From Ruegeria lacuscaerulensis (GTDB lineage Bacteria; Pseudomonadota; Alphaproteobacteria; Rhodobacterales; Rhodobacteraceae): a DNA stretch of 64,000 bases. Positions 17,944 to 26,154 of this stretch are shown here, piece by piece (the first letter of the stretch is position 1; each line of letters begins with the position of its first letter). The position numbers were made by a program, and so were the translations under genes. Under the pieces are notes generated by a model. The model was not told the origin of the DNA. It worked only from the letters and a program-made list of their open reading frames with translations, and did no database searches. The DNA lies in assembly GCF_013034685.1 (NCBI RefSeq), contig NZ_WQGO01000010.1, positions 36,168-100,167 of the forward strand, read 5' to 3'.

Positions 17944-19088
17944 TCTGGATTATCTTTTCATTCATGGCCGTGGCGGTGTTTCTGACGCTCGCCCTCTCCG
18001 GCCTGGGGCGCAAGACCTCGGACTTGTCGAGACGCGAAAGCGCCTCTGCCATCTTTTCCGACCAGATCGGCGAAGTGGAGAAGGACCTGGAACGAGGAAT
18101 TATCTCAGCCGAAGAGGCCAAGGCCGCCAGAGCCGAGATAGAACGTCGCCTGAAGGCGATTGACCGGCAATCGGACGACAAAGCGATAATGGGCCATTCC
18201 GGGCGTGCGCTGATTTTACTTGCCGCGCTGGTAGTTCCAGCGCTCGGAGCCGGTCTTTATTGGCAACTGGGTAGTCCCTACATCCCCAGCCAGCCATTTG
18301 CCCAACGCGAGGGGGAGCAGGCCGAAGCCCGTGAAATCGCCGACCTTGCCGTGCGCCTGAAGTCGCGGCTTGAGGCGGATGAAACCGGCGGGCCAACCGA
18401 GGGATGGGTGTTGTTGGCTCAGACCTATATGCGTATGGGACGCTTTGGAGATGCCGCAGACGCGTTCGAGGGGTTGCTGGACCGACCCAATGCGAATTCA
18501 GCGCTGGTGTCGCAATATGGCGAGGCGTTGGTCTATGCCGATGACGGTGTCGTTACGCCCAAGGCCGATCGGGCGTTTGAACGAGCCTTGGAACTGGACC
18601 CATCGAACCCAGCAGCGACATTCTACAAAGCCATTGGTCTGGAGCAGGCTGGATCGCCTGATAAGGCCTATGACCTACTGAAGACGCGGATGGACGCCGA
18701 AGAGGAGTTCCGGCCATGGATGGAGAGTTTTGTGGCCCAGCTTAACCGCATCGCCCCGTCGATCGGACGGGCTCCGGTGAATCTGGCGGCTTTTGCCCCT
18801 TCCATGCCCGGCCCAACTGCCGATCAGGTGGCGGCGGCCGAGGAGATGTCAGACGAAGACCGGCAGGCCTTCATCCGCTCGATGGTCGAACGGCTTGCGA
18901 GCCGGATGCAGGAAAACCCAGGCGATCTGGACGGCTGGATGCGGCTGGGCAACGCCTATTCGGTGCTGGGCGAGACCGACGGCGCCCGGAACGCCTATGG
19001 CAGGGCAAGGGATCTGGCGGATGACCTGCCGCAGGGGGATCCGCGCAAGGTGGCAATCGACCGGGCATTGCTGGAACTGGGGGGTTGA
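17940..19088 (+). CDS. ccmI: Cytochrome c-type biogenesis protein CcmI
   Basis: 382 residues. Two N-terminal membrane segments (about 1-20 and 88-108) flank a leucine-zipper-like cytoplasmic loop, followed by a large periplasmic TPR region (repeats such as GWVLLAQTYMRMGRFGDAADAFE and a last repeat at about 340) that chaperones apocytochromes to CcmF. Last gene of the ccmFGHI unit. The start at 17940 overlaps the ccmH stop. Confidence 0.92.
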   Translation: MIWIIFSFMAVAVFLTLALSGLGRKTSDLSRRESASAIFSDQIGEVEKDLERGIISAEEAKAARAEIERRLKAIDRQSDDKAIMGHSGRALILLAALVVPALGAGLYWQLGSPYIPSQPFAQREGEQAEAREIADLAVRLKSRLEADETGGPTEGWVLLAQTYMRMGRFGDAADAFEGLLDRPNANSALVSQYGEALVYADDGVVTPKADRAFERALELDPSNPAATFYKAIGLEQAGSPDKAYDLLKTRMDAEEEFRPWMESFVAQLNRIAPSIGRAPVNLAAFAPSMPGPTADQVAAAEEMSDEDRQAFIRSMVERLASRMQENPGDLDGWMRLGNAYSVLGETDGARNAYGRARDLADDLPQGDPRKVAIDRALLELGG

Positions 19089-19202
19089 TTCCCGCAGCCC
19101 GGCGTGGATCGGGCCGGCGCCGACTTCGCGCTGATGCCCAGTGAGCCATCTGGAAAATTCCGGTTTAGGCTATCGCATGCCGATCTTTAGGAGGTTGAGA
19201 CC

Positions 19203-19661
19203 ATGAAAGTTGAAACGTTTTCTGATCTAATTGTCTGGACGCGGGAAATGCATCATTGGCTCGCCGAATGTTTGGCCCACTGTTCGACACAGTCAGAGCA
19301 GGAGCTGGCCAGGATGTTGCTTACCTACCTCGCCGATCATGAGGCTGCTCTGGAGAAAATCGTCGATGGTTTCGTGAAACGAGCCGATCCCAAAGCGCTC
19401 AACACCTGGGTATATGACTATTTGGGCAATGAGCCGATCGACCCACATCGCGCCTGCGACAGGCCGTTCGCACAGATGAGCGTCGATGAGATCTGCGAAG
19501 CGGTCTTCGATCTTCACAATCAGGTGATCGACTTATATCGGTATTTGCACGGGCGTGCCGAGATACCCGAGGCACGCGAACTCTTTCAGGCGATACTGGA
19601 TATGGAAGAGCACGAGACCATGCGTTTAGCGCAGCAGAGCAACCGCGTCCGGGATATGTGA
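19203..19661 (+). CDS. Hypothetical helical protein, possibly ferritin-like/hemerythrin-like
   Basis: 152 residues, not firmly recognised. Sequence is mostly amphipathic helix with spaced His/Glu pairs (REMHHWLAE, LADHEAALEKI, DLYRYLHGRAE, DMEEHETMRLAQQ) that could form a four-helix di-metal site. A strong AGGAGG precedes the ATG. No signal peptide, so cytoplasmic. It sits 114 bases after ccmI and may be co-transcribed. A metal or redox role is inference only. Confidence 0.65.
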   Translation: MKVETFSDLIVWTREMHHWLAECLAHCSTQSEQELARMLLTYLADHEAALEKIVDGFVKRADPKALNTWVYDYLGNEPIDPHRACDRPFAQMSVDEICEAVFDLHNQVIDLYRYLHGRAEIPEARELFQAILDMEEHETMRLAQQSNRVRDM

Positions 19662-19670
19662 ACTCCGGGG

Positions 19671-21797
19671 TCAGGATCCGCTTTCCACGGCTCCGCCCGC
19701 AATCGGCGCGGCCTGTTCCATCGCGTCGAGAATGGCGTTCGTGGTCAAGATCTCTGGCAGGGCGATGCCTTCGGGGGCCGACGGGCCGTAGACGATGTTG
19801 AAGGGGATCCCGAACCGTCCATTGTCCTCAAGGAAACGGGCGATCACATCGTCGGGGCGGGTCCAGTCGGCCTGCATCGGAATTGCTTTGTCCGATTGCA
19901 GTGTTGCCAGAACCTCGCCGCGTTCCAGCACCAGCGCTTTGTTGGCCTTGCAGGTCAGACACCAGTCGGCTGTGACATCGACGAAAACCACCTCGCCGCG
20001 CGACACAAGGCGGGCGATTTCGGGGCGGCTGAAGGTAATCCAAGGGATCTCTCCGGCTGGTTCAAGCAGCCTGGACCGGTCTTTGCCGGCAATCGCAACC
20101 GGTGCGGCAAACGCTGCGGTCAGCGTCAGCAACAGGGCTGTCCAGCGCAAAACGGGTGGCATCATCGTACTTTTCCAGATCAACAGGACCAGAACAGTTG
20201 CAGCCAGCACGGTAGCAGTTGCAGCAGTGTCTCCGGCCACCCCGACCATCACCCAGACCAACCAGCCGATCGTGGTCAGCAGTGCCGCCGACAGGGCCCA
20301 TTTTAATCCCACCATCCAACGCCCCGGTTTAGGCAGAGCGGCGGTAAGTTTCGGGTGCACTGCAACCAGCAGGTAAGGAATGGCCAGCCCGACCCCCATT
20401 GCGGTGAAGATCGCCACGATATCCACCGGTCGGCCGGTCAGGGCAAAGGCCACCGCCGTGCCGAGGAAGGGGGCCGAGCAGGGCGTCGCCAGAACTGCTG
20501 AGAAGGCTCCGGTCAGGAAATCCCCGACCAGCGACACGCGGCCCTTTTCGACATGGGCAAGCCGGGTGTTCAGCGACTGCGGCAGCGTGATCTCGAACAA
20601 GCCCGCGAGGCTGGTTGCAAAAACCGCCAGCACCACGATCATCACCGCAAGGAAAAGCGGATTCTGGAACTGGATGCCCCAGCCGACGGAATAGCCCAGC
20701 GACCGCGCCGCAATGGTGATAGCCGCCAACAGCCACATGAATGTCAGGATTCCGGCTGCCGAAGCCAGGAACCCGGCGCGAATCTGAGCCGCAGAGCGGT
20801 CGCGAGCCTTTACCGCCGAGGAAAGCTTGATCGAAAGCACTGGCAGTACGCAGGGCATGACATTCAGAATCAACCCGCCGCCCACCGCCAGCAAAATGAT
20901 CCAGACCAGCGCGCTGGCTGAAGTTTCGGCGGCCGCGATCTCATATGGTGGCGGGGTAGGGGGAGCGTCGGTACGGGGCGAAAACTCGGCCACGCGGTTG
21001 GTGTCGGTAACCGTGACGGACAAGGCGGGGGGGTCCTGTGCCAGAGCGAGGACCGGGAACTGCACCCATAGCTGACGCCTGTCGCCAGCGAGCCGGATGT
21101 CGGGTGCACCAAACGCGGTGTCACGTCCCATGTCGGGAAAGACATCAGGCGCATCAAAGGGCAGGTCGCTGGTGAAATTCAGCGTCAGCATCTCGGACTC
21201 GGTATCCAGGGTCGCGGCGTCGGACTTCATTCCGCTTGTGTTTCCCGTGGTTGGCACCCGCGACAGAAAGGCATTTATAAGCCGGGCCGAGTCCTGATCC
21301 CGACCCGTTCCCTGAGTCAGCGACAAGTCCAGCGAAAACTCGACCGGCACACAGATATCGGAACAGATCAGCGTTGTCACAGCGGCCTTCAAGTCAACTG
21401 GCGCTCCGGGGTTCTCGAGTGTGACGGTCAGCGGAAAGACCACTTCGTCCTTGTACCCGAAATTCTCGATCCCGAAGGCGCGAAAACGGATCGGCGCGGG
21501 CCAGTGAAACTGTACGTCGCTGACGTTTTGCGAGCCGTTCCAAGTGATCTTGGGCGGAATTCCCACCTCACCAGGCGACTTCCAGTAGGTTTTCCAATCT
21601 TCGCCCAGTTTCAGATGCAGTCCTGCAGTGATCGTCTTGACGTCAGGCGCGATCCCGTCCTGCGCGGTAATTATGTGTGCGACCAGGGGCTCTGATTCAT
21701 ACGCTTGGGATGTAGCTGCAAGGCTTGTCCCGGCGGAAGTCTGGCCAAAGATTAACCCCAAGATCATAATACATAAATTTAGGAGTGTTCTTGCCAT
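19671..21797 (-). CDS. ScsB/DsbD-type membrane thiol:disulfide reductase
   Basis: About 708 residues. Signal peptide; N-terminal periplasmic domain with a Cys pair (TLICSDICVPVEF); central membrane domain with DsbD-type Cys in MPCVLPVLSIK and TPCSAPFLGTA; C-terminal thioredoxin domain with WCLTC. Such proteins carry electrons from cytoplasmic thioredoxin to periplasmic partners, and ScsB is linked to copper tolerance in Salmonella. I start at the ATG at 21797, which gives a clean signal peptide; an in-frame GTG at 21824 is possible. A CueR-like dyad lies just upstream. A likely partner is the DsbA-type protein at 28939-29667. Confidence 0.9.
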   Translation of the reverse strand: MARTLLNLCIMILGLIFGQTSAGTSLAATSQAYESEPLVAHIITAQDGIAPDVKTITAGLHLKLGEDWKTYWKSPGEVGIPPKITWNGSQNVSDVQFHWPAPIRFRAFGIENFGYKDEVVFPLTVTLENPGAPVDLKAAVTTLICSDICVPVEFSLDLSLTQGTGRDQDSARLINAFLSRVPTTGNTSGMKSDAATLDTESEMLTLNFTSDLPFDAPDVFPDMGRDTAFGAPDIRLAGDRRQLWVQFPVLALAQDPPALSVTVTDTNRVAEFSPRTDAPPTPPPYEIAAAETSASALVWIILLAVGGGLILNVMPCVLPVLSIKLSSAVKARDRSAAQIRAGFLASAAGILTFMWLLAAITIAARSLGYSVGWGIQFQNPLFLAVMIVVLAVFATSLAGLFEITLPQSLNTRLAHVEKGRVSLVGDFLTGAFSAVLATPCSAPFLGTAVAFALTGRPVDIVAIFTAMGVGLAIPYLLVAVHPKLTAALPKPGRWMVGLKWALSAALLTTIGWLVWVMVGVAGDTAATATVLAATVLVLLIWKSTMMPPVLRWTALLLTLTAAFAAPVAIAGKDRSRLLEPAGEIPWITFSRPEIARLVSRGEVVFVDVTADWCLTCKANKALVLERGEVLATLQSDKAIPMQADWTRPDDVIARFLEDNGRFGIPFNIVYGPSAPEGIALPEILTTNAILDAMEQAAPIAGGAVESGS

Positions 21798-21838
21798 TGC
21801 GCGTTGCCATCGGTTGTTTTGCACCCGTCTCTGCCAGA

Positions 21839-21858
21839 TTCCAGCGCTGGAGGGTCAA
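21839..21858 (-). promoter_or_regulatory. CueR-like promoter dyad C (for the ScsB/DsbD gene)
   Basis: On the minus strand, TTGACC followed by CTCCAGCGCTGGAA. Transcription would start close to the gene, which favours the ATG at 21797 over the GTG at 21824. Confidence 0.7.
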
Positions 21859-21884
21859 CGAGCCGGAATGTCACATCCCCACGA

Positions 21885-22088
21885 TCAGCTCACGAAACCT
21901 TCGCGCCCGTCTTCGCAGATGAAATAGGCCCCGCCATCCGCGCCCTCCCATTGAACCCGGCAACCTTGGGGCAGGGCGTATTCAGGCTGCGGCGGTTGCA
22001 GCGGGCATAGTTTAGGGCGTGGTGCGCAAGCCGCCAGCGAAAGAGCGGCCAGCGACATGGCGGCCAACCTTGAGCACCAAAGCTTCAT
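21885..22088 (-). CDS. Small lipoprotein, unknown function
   Basis: 67 residues. Signal peptide with lipobox LSLAAC (Cys21), then a short mature part with two more Cys (KLCPL, FICED). Second gene of a two-gene unit, 9 bases after the 22098-22421 gene, so likely copper-controlled through dyad D. No family recognised. Confidence 0.7.
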   Translation of the reverse strand: MKLWCSRLAAMSLAALSLAACAPRPKLCPLQPPQPEYALPQGCRVQWEGADGGAYFICEDGREGFVS

Positions 22089-22097
22089 GATTGAAGA

Positions 22098-22421
22098 TTA
22101 TTGCCGGTGTACTGGGTTCGGTCCGACCGCGGCGTCTGTTGCCTTTGGTCTTTCCGATTCAGATTTGTTCGAATGACAGGATTTTTCCATCGCCTTGTGC
22201 ATAAAGAAATGGGCTCCGAGGCACAGGATCAACGGTGCGAAAAGACCCAAGGAGTCAGAAAGCCCACCAACCGTCCCGCCGGCGATCAAGTAGAGAGCGA
22301 TCGGCGTTATCATGGCAATGCAACATACCATCATGCCCCATTTCATTATCTTGCCGCCGCTAACCGGTACTGACGCCTGCGGCGCGTTTGCAGTCTGTTT
22401 TTCTTTCACATTCAACTCCAA
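22098..22421 (-). CDS. Small membrane protein, DUF2933-like
   Basis: 107 residues. Two hydrophobic segments (about 27-48 and 57-75), the first with a CC pair (MMVCCIAMITP), ending in a His/Met motif FFMHKAMEKSCH. The end resembles that of the 50126-50404 protein (MHFLMHRGHGKH), and both fit the small DUF2933-type proteins found in copper islands. A CueR-like dyad lies 30 bases upstream. It may bind or pass copper at the membrane (inference). Confidence 0.7.
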   Translation of the reverse strand: MELNVKEKQTANAPQASVPVSGGKIMKWGMMVCCIAMITPIALYLIAGGTVGGLSDSLGLFAPLILCLGAHFFMHKAMEKSCHSNKSESERPKATDAAVGPNPVHRQ

Positions 22422-22783
22422 AATTTGGATTGGAGACCTCTGCTAACGCCTTCCCACGATGGAAGGTCAAGCTGTTTTGGCGCGAAGCGAATTTGACGCT
22501 GTCAAACCAGTCCAGCATTTGCTTGGGCCTTACTTGGTGCATAGACACGGCCGGAACAGGGAAGTTTTTAGGGGTATGAACAGCAGGCATTGTCGTCCCG
22601 ACGCCTGGTGAAGTTTCAGGTTAAACACGAAGCTGCCTAGGTCACTTTAAGCCTTGAAAACTCGCGGGTGGGTCGAAGCGATATCGAACGAATAATTGAA
22701 TGGACAAATCTTCCCCCGTCGCGGATTGTCTAATCCCCTGGGTACTAACTCCAGACACCAACCAGCCAATAGGAGCGCTATCA
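22422..22783. other. Divergent intergenic region
   Basis: 362 bases between the DUF2933-like gene and the first L,D-transpeptidase. Holds dyad D near its left end. No gene was found in the rest, and no CueR-like dyad faces right. Confidence 0.5.
22451..22471 (-). promoter_or_regulatory. CueR-like promoter dyad D
   Basis: On the minus strand TTGACC runs into TTCCATCGTGGGAA. A -10-like TTAGCA follows after 18 bases. Drives the 22421-to-21885 unit. Confidence 0.7.
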
Positions 22784-23437
22784 ATGCTGACCAGACGACA
22801 TTTTGTTGCAGCCTCGCTCGCCATTTTCTCTCAGCCGGTTTTTGGAGTGACGTCGGCGGCGGCCTCGCAATGGTCGGAGTGGGATGCGCAAGTAACTCCA
22901 GCCAATTTTGATCCCGCAACATCCAATCCCTGGGGTTTACACCCACGTTTCCTGCCTCAGCGTGTGCAAACCAATCGACCACTTACTCCGGGTGACATTC
23001 ATGTCGACGCGGTGGCACGATATCTGTATTTCATCGAAGACGGTGGCACAGCAATGCGTTACGGCGTAGCCATTGCCCGAGGCAATCTTTACGAGCCCGG
23101 AGTCTACACGATCAAGCGAAAGGCCAAATGGCCGCGTTGGACTCCTACAGCCGAAATGATTGAGCGCGACCCTGATGAATATGCGCAATTCGCAGATGGT
23201 GTGCCCGGTGGGCCGACAAACCCATTGGGATCAAGGGCGTTTTATCTGTTCGAAGGTGGTCGCGACACATACCTGCGAATTCACGGAACGCCTTATCCAA
23301 GATCTATCGGAGGTCGCGCAAGTTCTGGCTGCGTAAGGATGGCGATGCCACATATCATCGGGCTTTATGATCGTGTCAGGCCAGGGTCCACGGCTCATCT
23401 CTACCCTCCCGAGCGGCTTCTGACCGCGACCAGCTGA
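22784..23437 (+). CDS. L,D-transpeptidase (YkuD family) 1
   Basis: 217 residues. Tat-like signal peptide (TRRHFVAASLAIF), then a YkuD domain with catalytic His in RIHGTPYPRSIGGR and Cys in SSGCVRM near residue 195. These enzymes make 3-3 peptidoglycan cross-links or anchor proteins to the wall in the periplasm. The start at 22784 has AGGAG upstream; an earlier ATG at 22700 is rejected. Unlike the second copy at 24072, no CueR-like site is seen in front. Convergent with a lipoprotein gene. Confidence 0.88.
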   Translation: MLTRRHFVAASLAIFSQPVFGVTSAAASQWSEWDAQVTPANFDPATSNPWGLHPRFLPQRVQTNRPLTPGDIHVDAVARYLYFIEDGGTAMRYGVAIARGNLYEPGVYTIKRKAKWPRWTPTAEMIERDPDEYAQFADGVPGGPTNPLGSRAFYLFEGGRDTYLRIHGTPYPRSIGGRASSGCVRMAMPHIIGLYDRVRPGSTAHLYPPERLLTATS

Positions 23438-23447
23438 CAGGCGCTTG

Positions 23448-23720
23448 TCAGGCGCGCGTACAGATTGGGCGCCCTTCAATAGTCCTAAGTGGTAGGTAGG
23501 TTGTTTCAACTGGCCCAACATAGCGATACCAATAGCAACCGTCCTCAGGCATGATTTTCACTGCGTTCAGGTCCTGGCCCGGAGCAGCAATCTGGGCTAC
23601 GGCGTCAGGAACTTGGGAAAGCGTTCCGGGCTCGCTATCTGCAGATATTGACGTTGTTTCGGTACAAGCGCCGATGAACAAAAGTGCGGCCAGTGCTTGG
23701 AAAGCTTTCCTGAAGGACAT
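23448..23720 (-). CDS. Small lipoprotein, unknown function
   Basis: 90 residues. Signal peptide and lipobox FIGAC (Cys19), then a mature region with a late Cys pair (DGCYWYRYVG and PICTRA). Convergent with L,D-transpeptidase 1. No family recognised; an envelope role is likely from location. Confidence 0.7.
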   Translation of the reverse strand: MSFRKAFQALAALLFIGACTETTSISADSEPGTLSQVPDAVAQIAAPGQDLNAVKIMPEDGCYWYRYVGPVETTYLPLRTIEGRPICTRA

Positions 23721-24071
23721 GGTGTTTAGTCCACTGTGATTGTCATTTGTAGTGCCTGCTACCCTCGCATCGACGGGTGATCACATCAATTCACCAAGAA
23801 CTAAGCAATTGTTAGCGTTGCTTTTTTGTGTTCGGTTGATTCAAGAAAGTCAGGTTTTGCTTAAAGCAGCCTGGAGTTACGTCCAAGAAAAATTGCTTTT
23901 CCACAATGACTTGATGATTTGGGTCCGCCTTCTAAGGAAATATCCCTGCGCCAACGGCAACGACAATTCAGACGAGACATCCCATATGAAATGTCATTTG
24001 CGTGTTGACCTTCCAGCGCAGGAACCGGGCATACGAGTTATTTGAGTCGGAAAAAAAGAATAAACTTTGGG
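23721..24071. other. Intergenic region with dyad E
   Basis: 351 bases between divergent genes. Mostly without features; the right end holds the CueR-like promoter for L,D-transpeptidase 2. Confidence 0.5.
24005..24035 (+). promoter_or_regulatory. CueR-like promoter dyad E (for L,D-transpeptidase 2)
   Basis: TTGACC at 24005-24010 followed by TTCCAGCGCAGGAA. A weak -10 (CATACG) stands 19 bases after the -35. Confidence 0.7.
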
Positions 24072-24662
24072 ATGGCAGGCATGAAACGGAGCAAAGAAGG
24101 AAAGGTTGTTACGCGACGTGGAGTGATTGCCGCGTTTGCTGCGACGACGCTTTTTCCAGCACCGGCCGTTTGGGCCCAATCAACGGCAACTGAGGGGACG
24201 CGCCGCAATGTTTCCTCATTCCGCGTTGCTAAATGGCAGGACCACTTTGATACGCTTAAGAATGGTGTGATCCTGTCCGATACACAGTCCAAGGTCCTGC
24301 AATATTGGTCGGAAGACGAAAGCGTCTACCGAATGTATCCAACCAGCGTACCGCTGACGGAAGACCTTACAAGGCTGGGCTACACCACAGTTACTCGCAA
24401 GGTCGAAGGGCCGTCTTGGCGACCGACACCAGCAATGAAAAAGCGCAACCCCGCTTGGCCCGATTATGTGGGCCCGGGTCCGGAGAATCCTCTGGGGACA
24501 CATGCACTTTATTTGAGCTGGCAATACTACCGGATCCACGGCACCAACGACACGCGCAAGATCGGGAGAAGATCCTCCAACGGCTGCATTGGCTTGTACA
24601 ACGAGCAGATTGCGGAATTGTTCGAACTGGCCACTGTGGGCACTCAGGTAAAACTGATCTGA
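24072..24662 (+). CDS. L,D-transpeptidase (YkuD family) 2, copper-controlled
   Basis: About 196 residues. A Tat-type leader (VTRRGVIAAFAATTLF) precedes a YkuD domain with His in RIHGTNDTRKIGRR and Cys in SSNGCIGLYN. The residue usually Arg after the Cys (GCxR) is Gly-Leu here, a deviation that may alter activity. I start at the ATG at 24072 (24081 also possible); an in-frame TTG at 24042 is too close to the predicted transcription start. Preceded by a CueR-like dyad and followed by a strong terminator, so it is its own copper-inducible unit. Confidence 0.84.
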   Translation: MAGMKRSKEGKVVTRRGVIAAFAATTLFPAPAVWAQSTATEGTRRNVSSFRVAKWQDHFDTLKNGVILSDTQSKVLQYWSEDESVYRMYPTSVPLTEDLTRLGYTTVTRKVEGPSWRPTPAMKKRNPAWPDYVGPGPENPLGTHALYLSWQYYRIHGTNDTRKIGRRSSNGCIGLYNEQIAELFELATVGTQVKLI

Positions 24663-24685
24663 CCTTGGTCAGGCCGATTTTTTTT
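24659..24685 (+). terminator. Intrinsic terminator after L,D-transpeptidase 2
   Basis: CTGAC/GTCAG hairpin overlapping the stop codon, followed after five bases by eight T. Confidence 0.7.
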
Positions 24686-24729
24686 GCGCGCGTTGAACCT
24701 AAGAACTGACAATCATGTGAAGAACAGAG

Positions 24730-25179
24730 ATGGATAAACTTACACTCTTGATCGGCGGAGTAGTGATCGCAGGCGCCGCCGCGTTCGTCTACAACTTAAA
24801 TCAGCAACCAACAGGTCACTCGATGACGCCGCCCGATACGTCAGCACTGGAGCAAGGAGACCCAATCGAAAACGTCACTCTGCCGGACCAGCTAAGCGAA
24901 TTTGCGGCCGTCGGCAAAGTGGCATTCGACGCCAAATGCTCGGCGTGCCATGGCGCGAATGCAACAGGTCTGGAAGGCCTTGCACCACCTTTGGTGCATA
25001 AAATCTATGAACCAAGCCACCATTCGGACGAGTCATTTTATGTGGCAGTCCAGAATGGAGTTCGGGCACACCATTGGAAGTTCGGCAATATGCCGCCGGT
25101 CGATGGCTTGACCCGTGCGGATGTGAAGGGCATCGTGGCGTATATCAGAGAGCTGCAGCAGGAAAACGGGATTTTCTGA
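24730..25179 (+). CDS. Membrane-anchored mono-heme cytochrome c
   Basis: 149 residues. N-terminal uncleaved membrane anchor (about 5-25), one heme site CSACH near residue 71, and a probable axial Met in FGNMPPVDG near 122. It would carry electrons on the periplasmic face. It resembles the cytochrome at 28461-28937 in layout. First gene of a run through a His-rich protein, two more cytochromes, a multicopper oxidase, a fourth cytochrome and a DsbA-type protein. Confidence 0.9.
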   Translation: MDKLTLLIGGVVIAGAAAFVYNLNQQPTGHSMTPPDTSALEQGDPIENVTLPDQLSEFAAVGKVAFDAKCSACHGANATGLEGLAPPLVHKIYEPSHHSDESFYVAVQNGVRAHHWKFGNMPPVDGLTRADVKGIVAYIRELQQENGIF

Positions 25180-25193
25180 AGGTGACGAGCCGA

Positions 25194-25520
25194 ATGGGCA
25201 GTGCAATTCGTTACATCATACTGTCAATGGTGCTGACCATTGGCGGGCTGCTTGTGACGGCCGATTCTGCTCATGCACATGGCAGTGGTTCTCAGCACGT
25301 GATTGACCAAACGGACTCCGCGGACGTTGAGCATGTCAAGCAGGGTCATCCCGGACATTGTCATGGCGGAACGATTTGCAACGCTGTTGGTCTATTTTCG
25401 ATGGGTCCACCACCGCCTGGCCCCCAAGATACTGAACAAAGATACTCGATCCCTCGAGCCCAATACCGGGTTCTCGGTATCGCGGCGTTTGACCCACCAC
25501 CGCCGCGTGTCCTGATCTGA
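25194..25520 (+). CDS. Small secreted His/Cys-rich protein with Pro-rich C-terminus
   Basis: 108 residues. Signal peptide ending SAHAHG; mature part rich in His with a HPGHCHGGTIC cluster near residue 58; C-terminus DPPPPRVLI. Probably binds copper in the periplasm (inference). Length, Cys/His cluster and Pro-rich tail resemble the proteins at 33138-33530 and 44386-44754. Start at the ATG at 25194, 15 bases after the cytochrome stop. Confidence 0.65.
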   Translation: MGSAIRYIILSMVLTIGGLLVTADSAHAHGSGSQHVIDQTDSADVEHVKQGHPGHCHGGTICNAVGLFSMGPPPPGPQDTEQRYSIPRAQYRVLGIAAFDPPPPRVLI

Positions 25521-25575
25521 CCAGTCGAATTGCGCTCAACCTGGGCGCGTCGAAGCAGACGACAAGGACAAAACA

Positions 25576-26145
25576 ATGAACATTCTGAAAATGACCACAG
25601 GCGTTGCCCTGGTTTCTCTGTTTGCAGCCGCCGCCCTGGCGCATGGTGGCGCAACCGGCATCGTCAAAGAACGCATGGATGGTATGTCCGCGATGAAGGA
25701 CAGCATGAAGATCCTTACGCCGATGATGCAGGGGAAAACGCCCTACAATGCGCAAACGGTACGAAGCGAGGCCAAGAAAATCGGGCGTCACGCTGGCGAG
25801 AGCATGACAAAGCTGTTTCCAGAGGGATCTGATGGCAAACCCTCGGAGGCCAAATCGGAGATCTGGCAGGATTGGGGTTCATTTGCAGAGTTAGCCAGGC
25901 AGTTGGAATCCTACTCTGAAGGCCTTGTGCTTGCGGCGGACAACGGGTTGATGATGTCCGGGTCGGGCCATGGTTCGGGCATGATGGGCGGCGCATCCAT
26001 GATGGGTGGCGGTTCTATGATGGGTGCCGGAATGATGGGCGGCAGTCCAAACCAGGCACAACTTTCTGAAATGCCGGCAGATGGTGTGTTCATGATGCTG
26101 AGCCAGACATGCTCGGCGTGTCACACGCAATTTCGGTCGGAATAG
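25576..26145 (+). CDS. Cytochrome c' family protein with Met-rich insertion
   Basis: 189 residues. Signal peptide ending ALAHGG; helical bundle with the heme motif CSACH at the extreme C-terminus (TCSACHTQFRSE), as in cytochrome c' / Cytochrom_C_2 proteins. Between the last two helices lies a Gly/Met-rich insertion (about residues 132-160, repeated GMMGG / SMMG units) that is not part of the normal fold and could bind Cu(I). Ten bases separate it from the next gene. Confidence 0.88.
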   Translation: MNILKMTTGVALVSLFAAAALAHGGATGIVKERMDGMSAMKDSMKILTPMMQGKTPYNAQTVRSEAKKIGRHAGESMTKLFPEGSDGKPSEAKSEIWQDWGSFAELARQLESYSEGLVLAADNGLMMSGSGHGSGMMGGASMMGGGSMMGAGMMGGSPNQAQLSEMPADGVFMMLSQTCSACHTQFRSE

Positions 26146-26154
26146 GAATGCGTC

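Noticed and set aside
25970..26060. Tandem DNA repeat in the cytochrome c' gene considered as a separate repeat element
   Set aside because: The repetition follows from the in-frame Met/Gly-rich coding segment.
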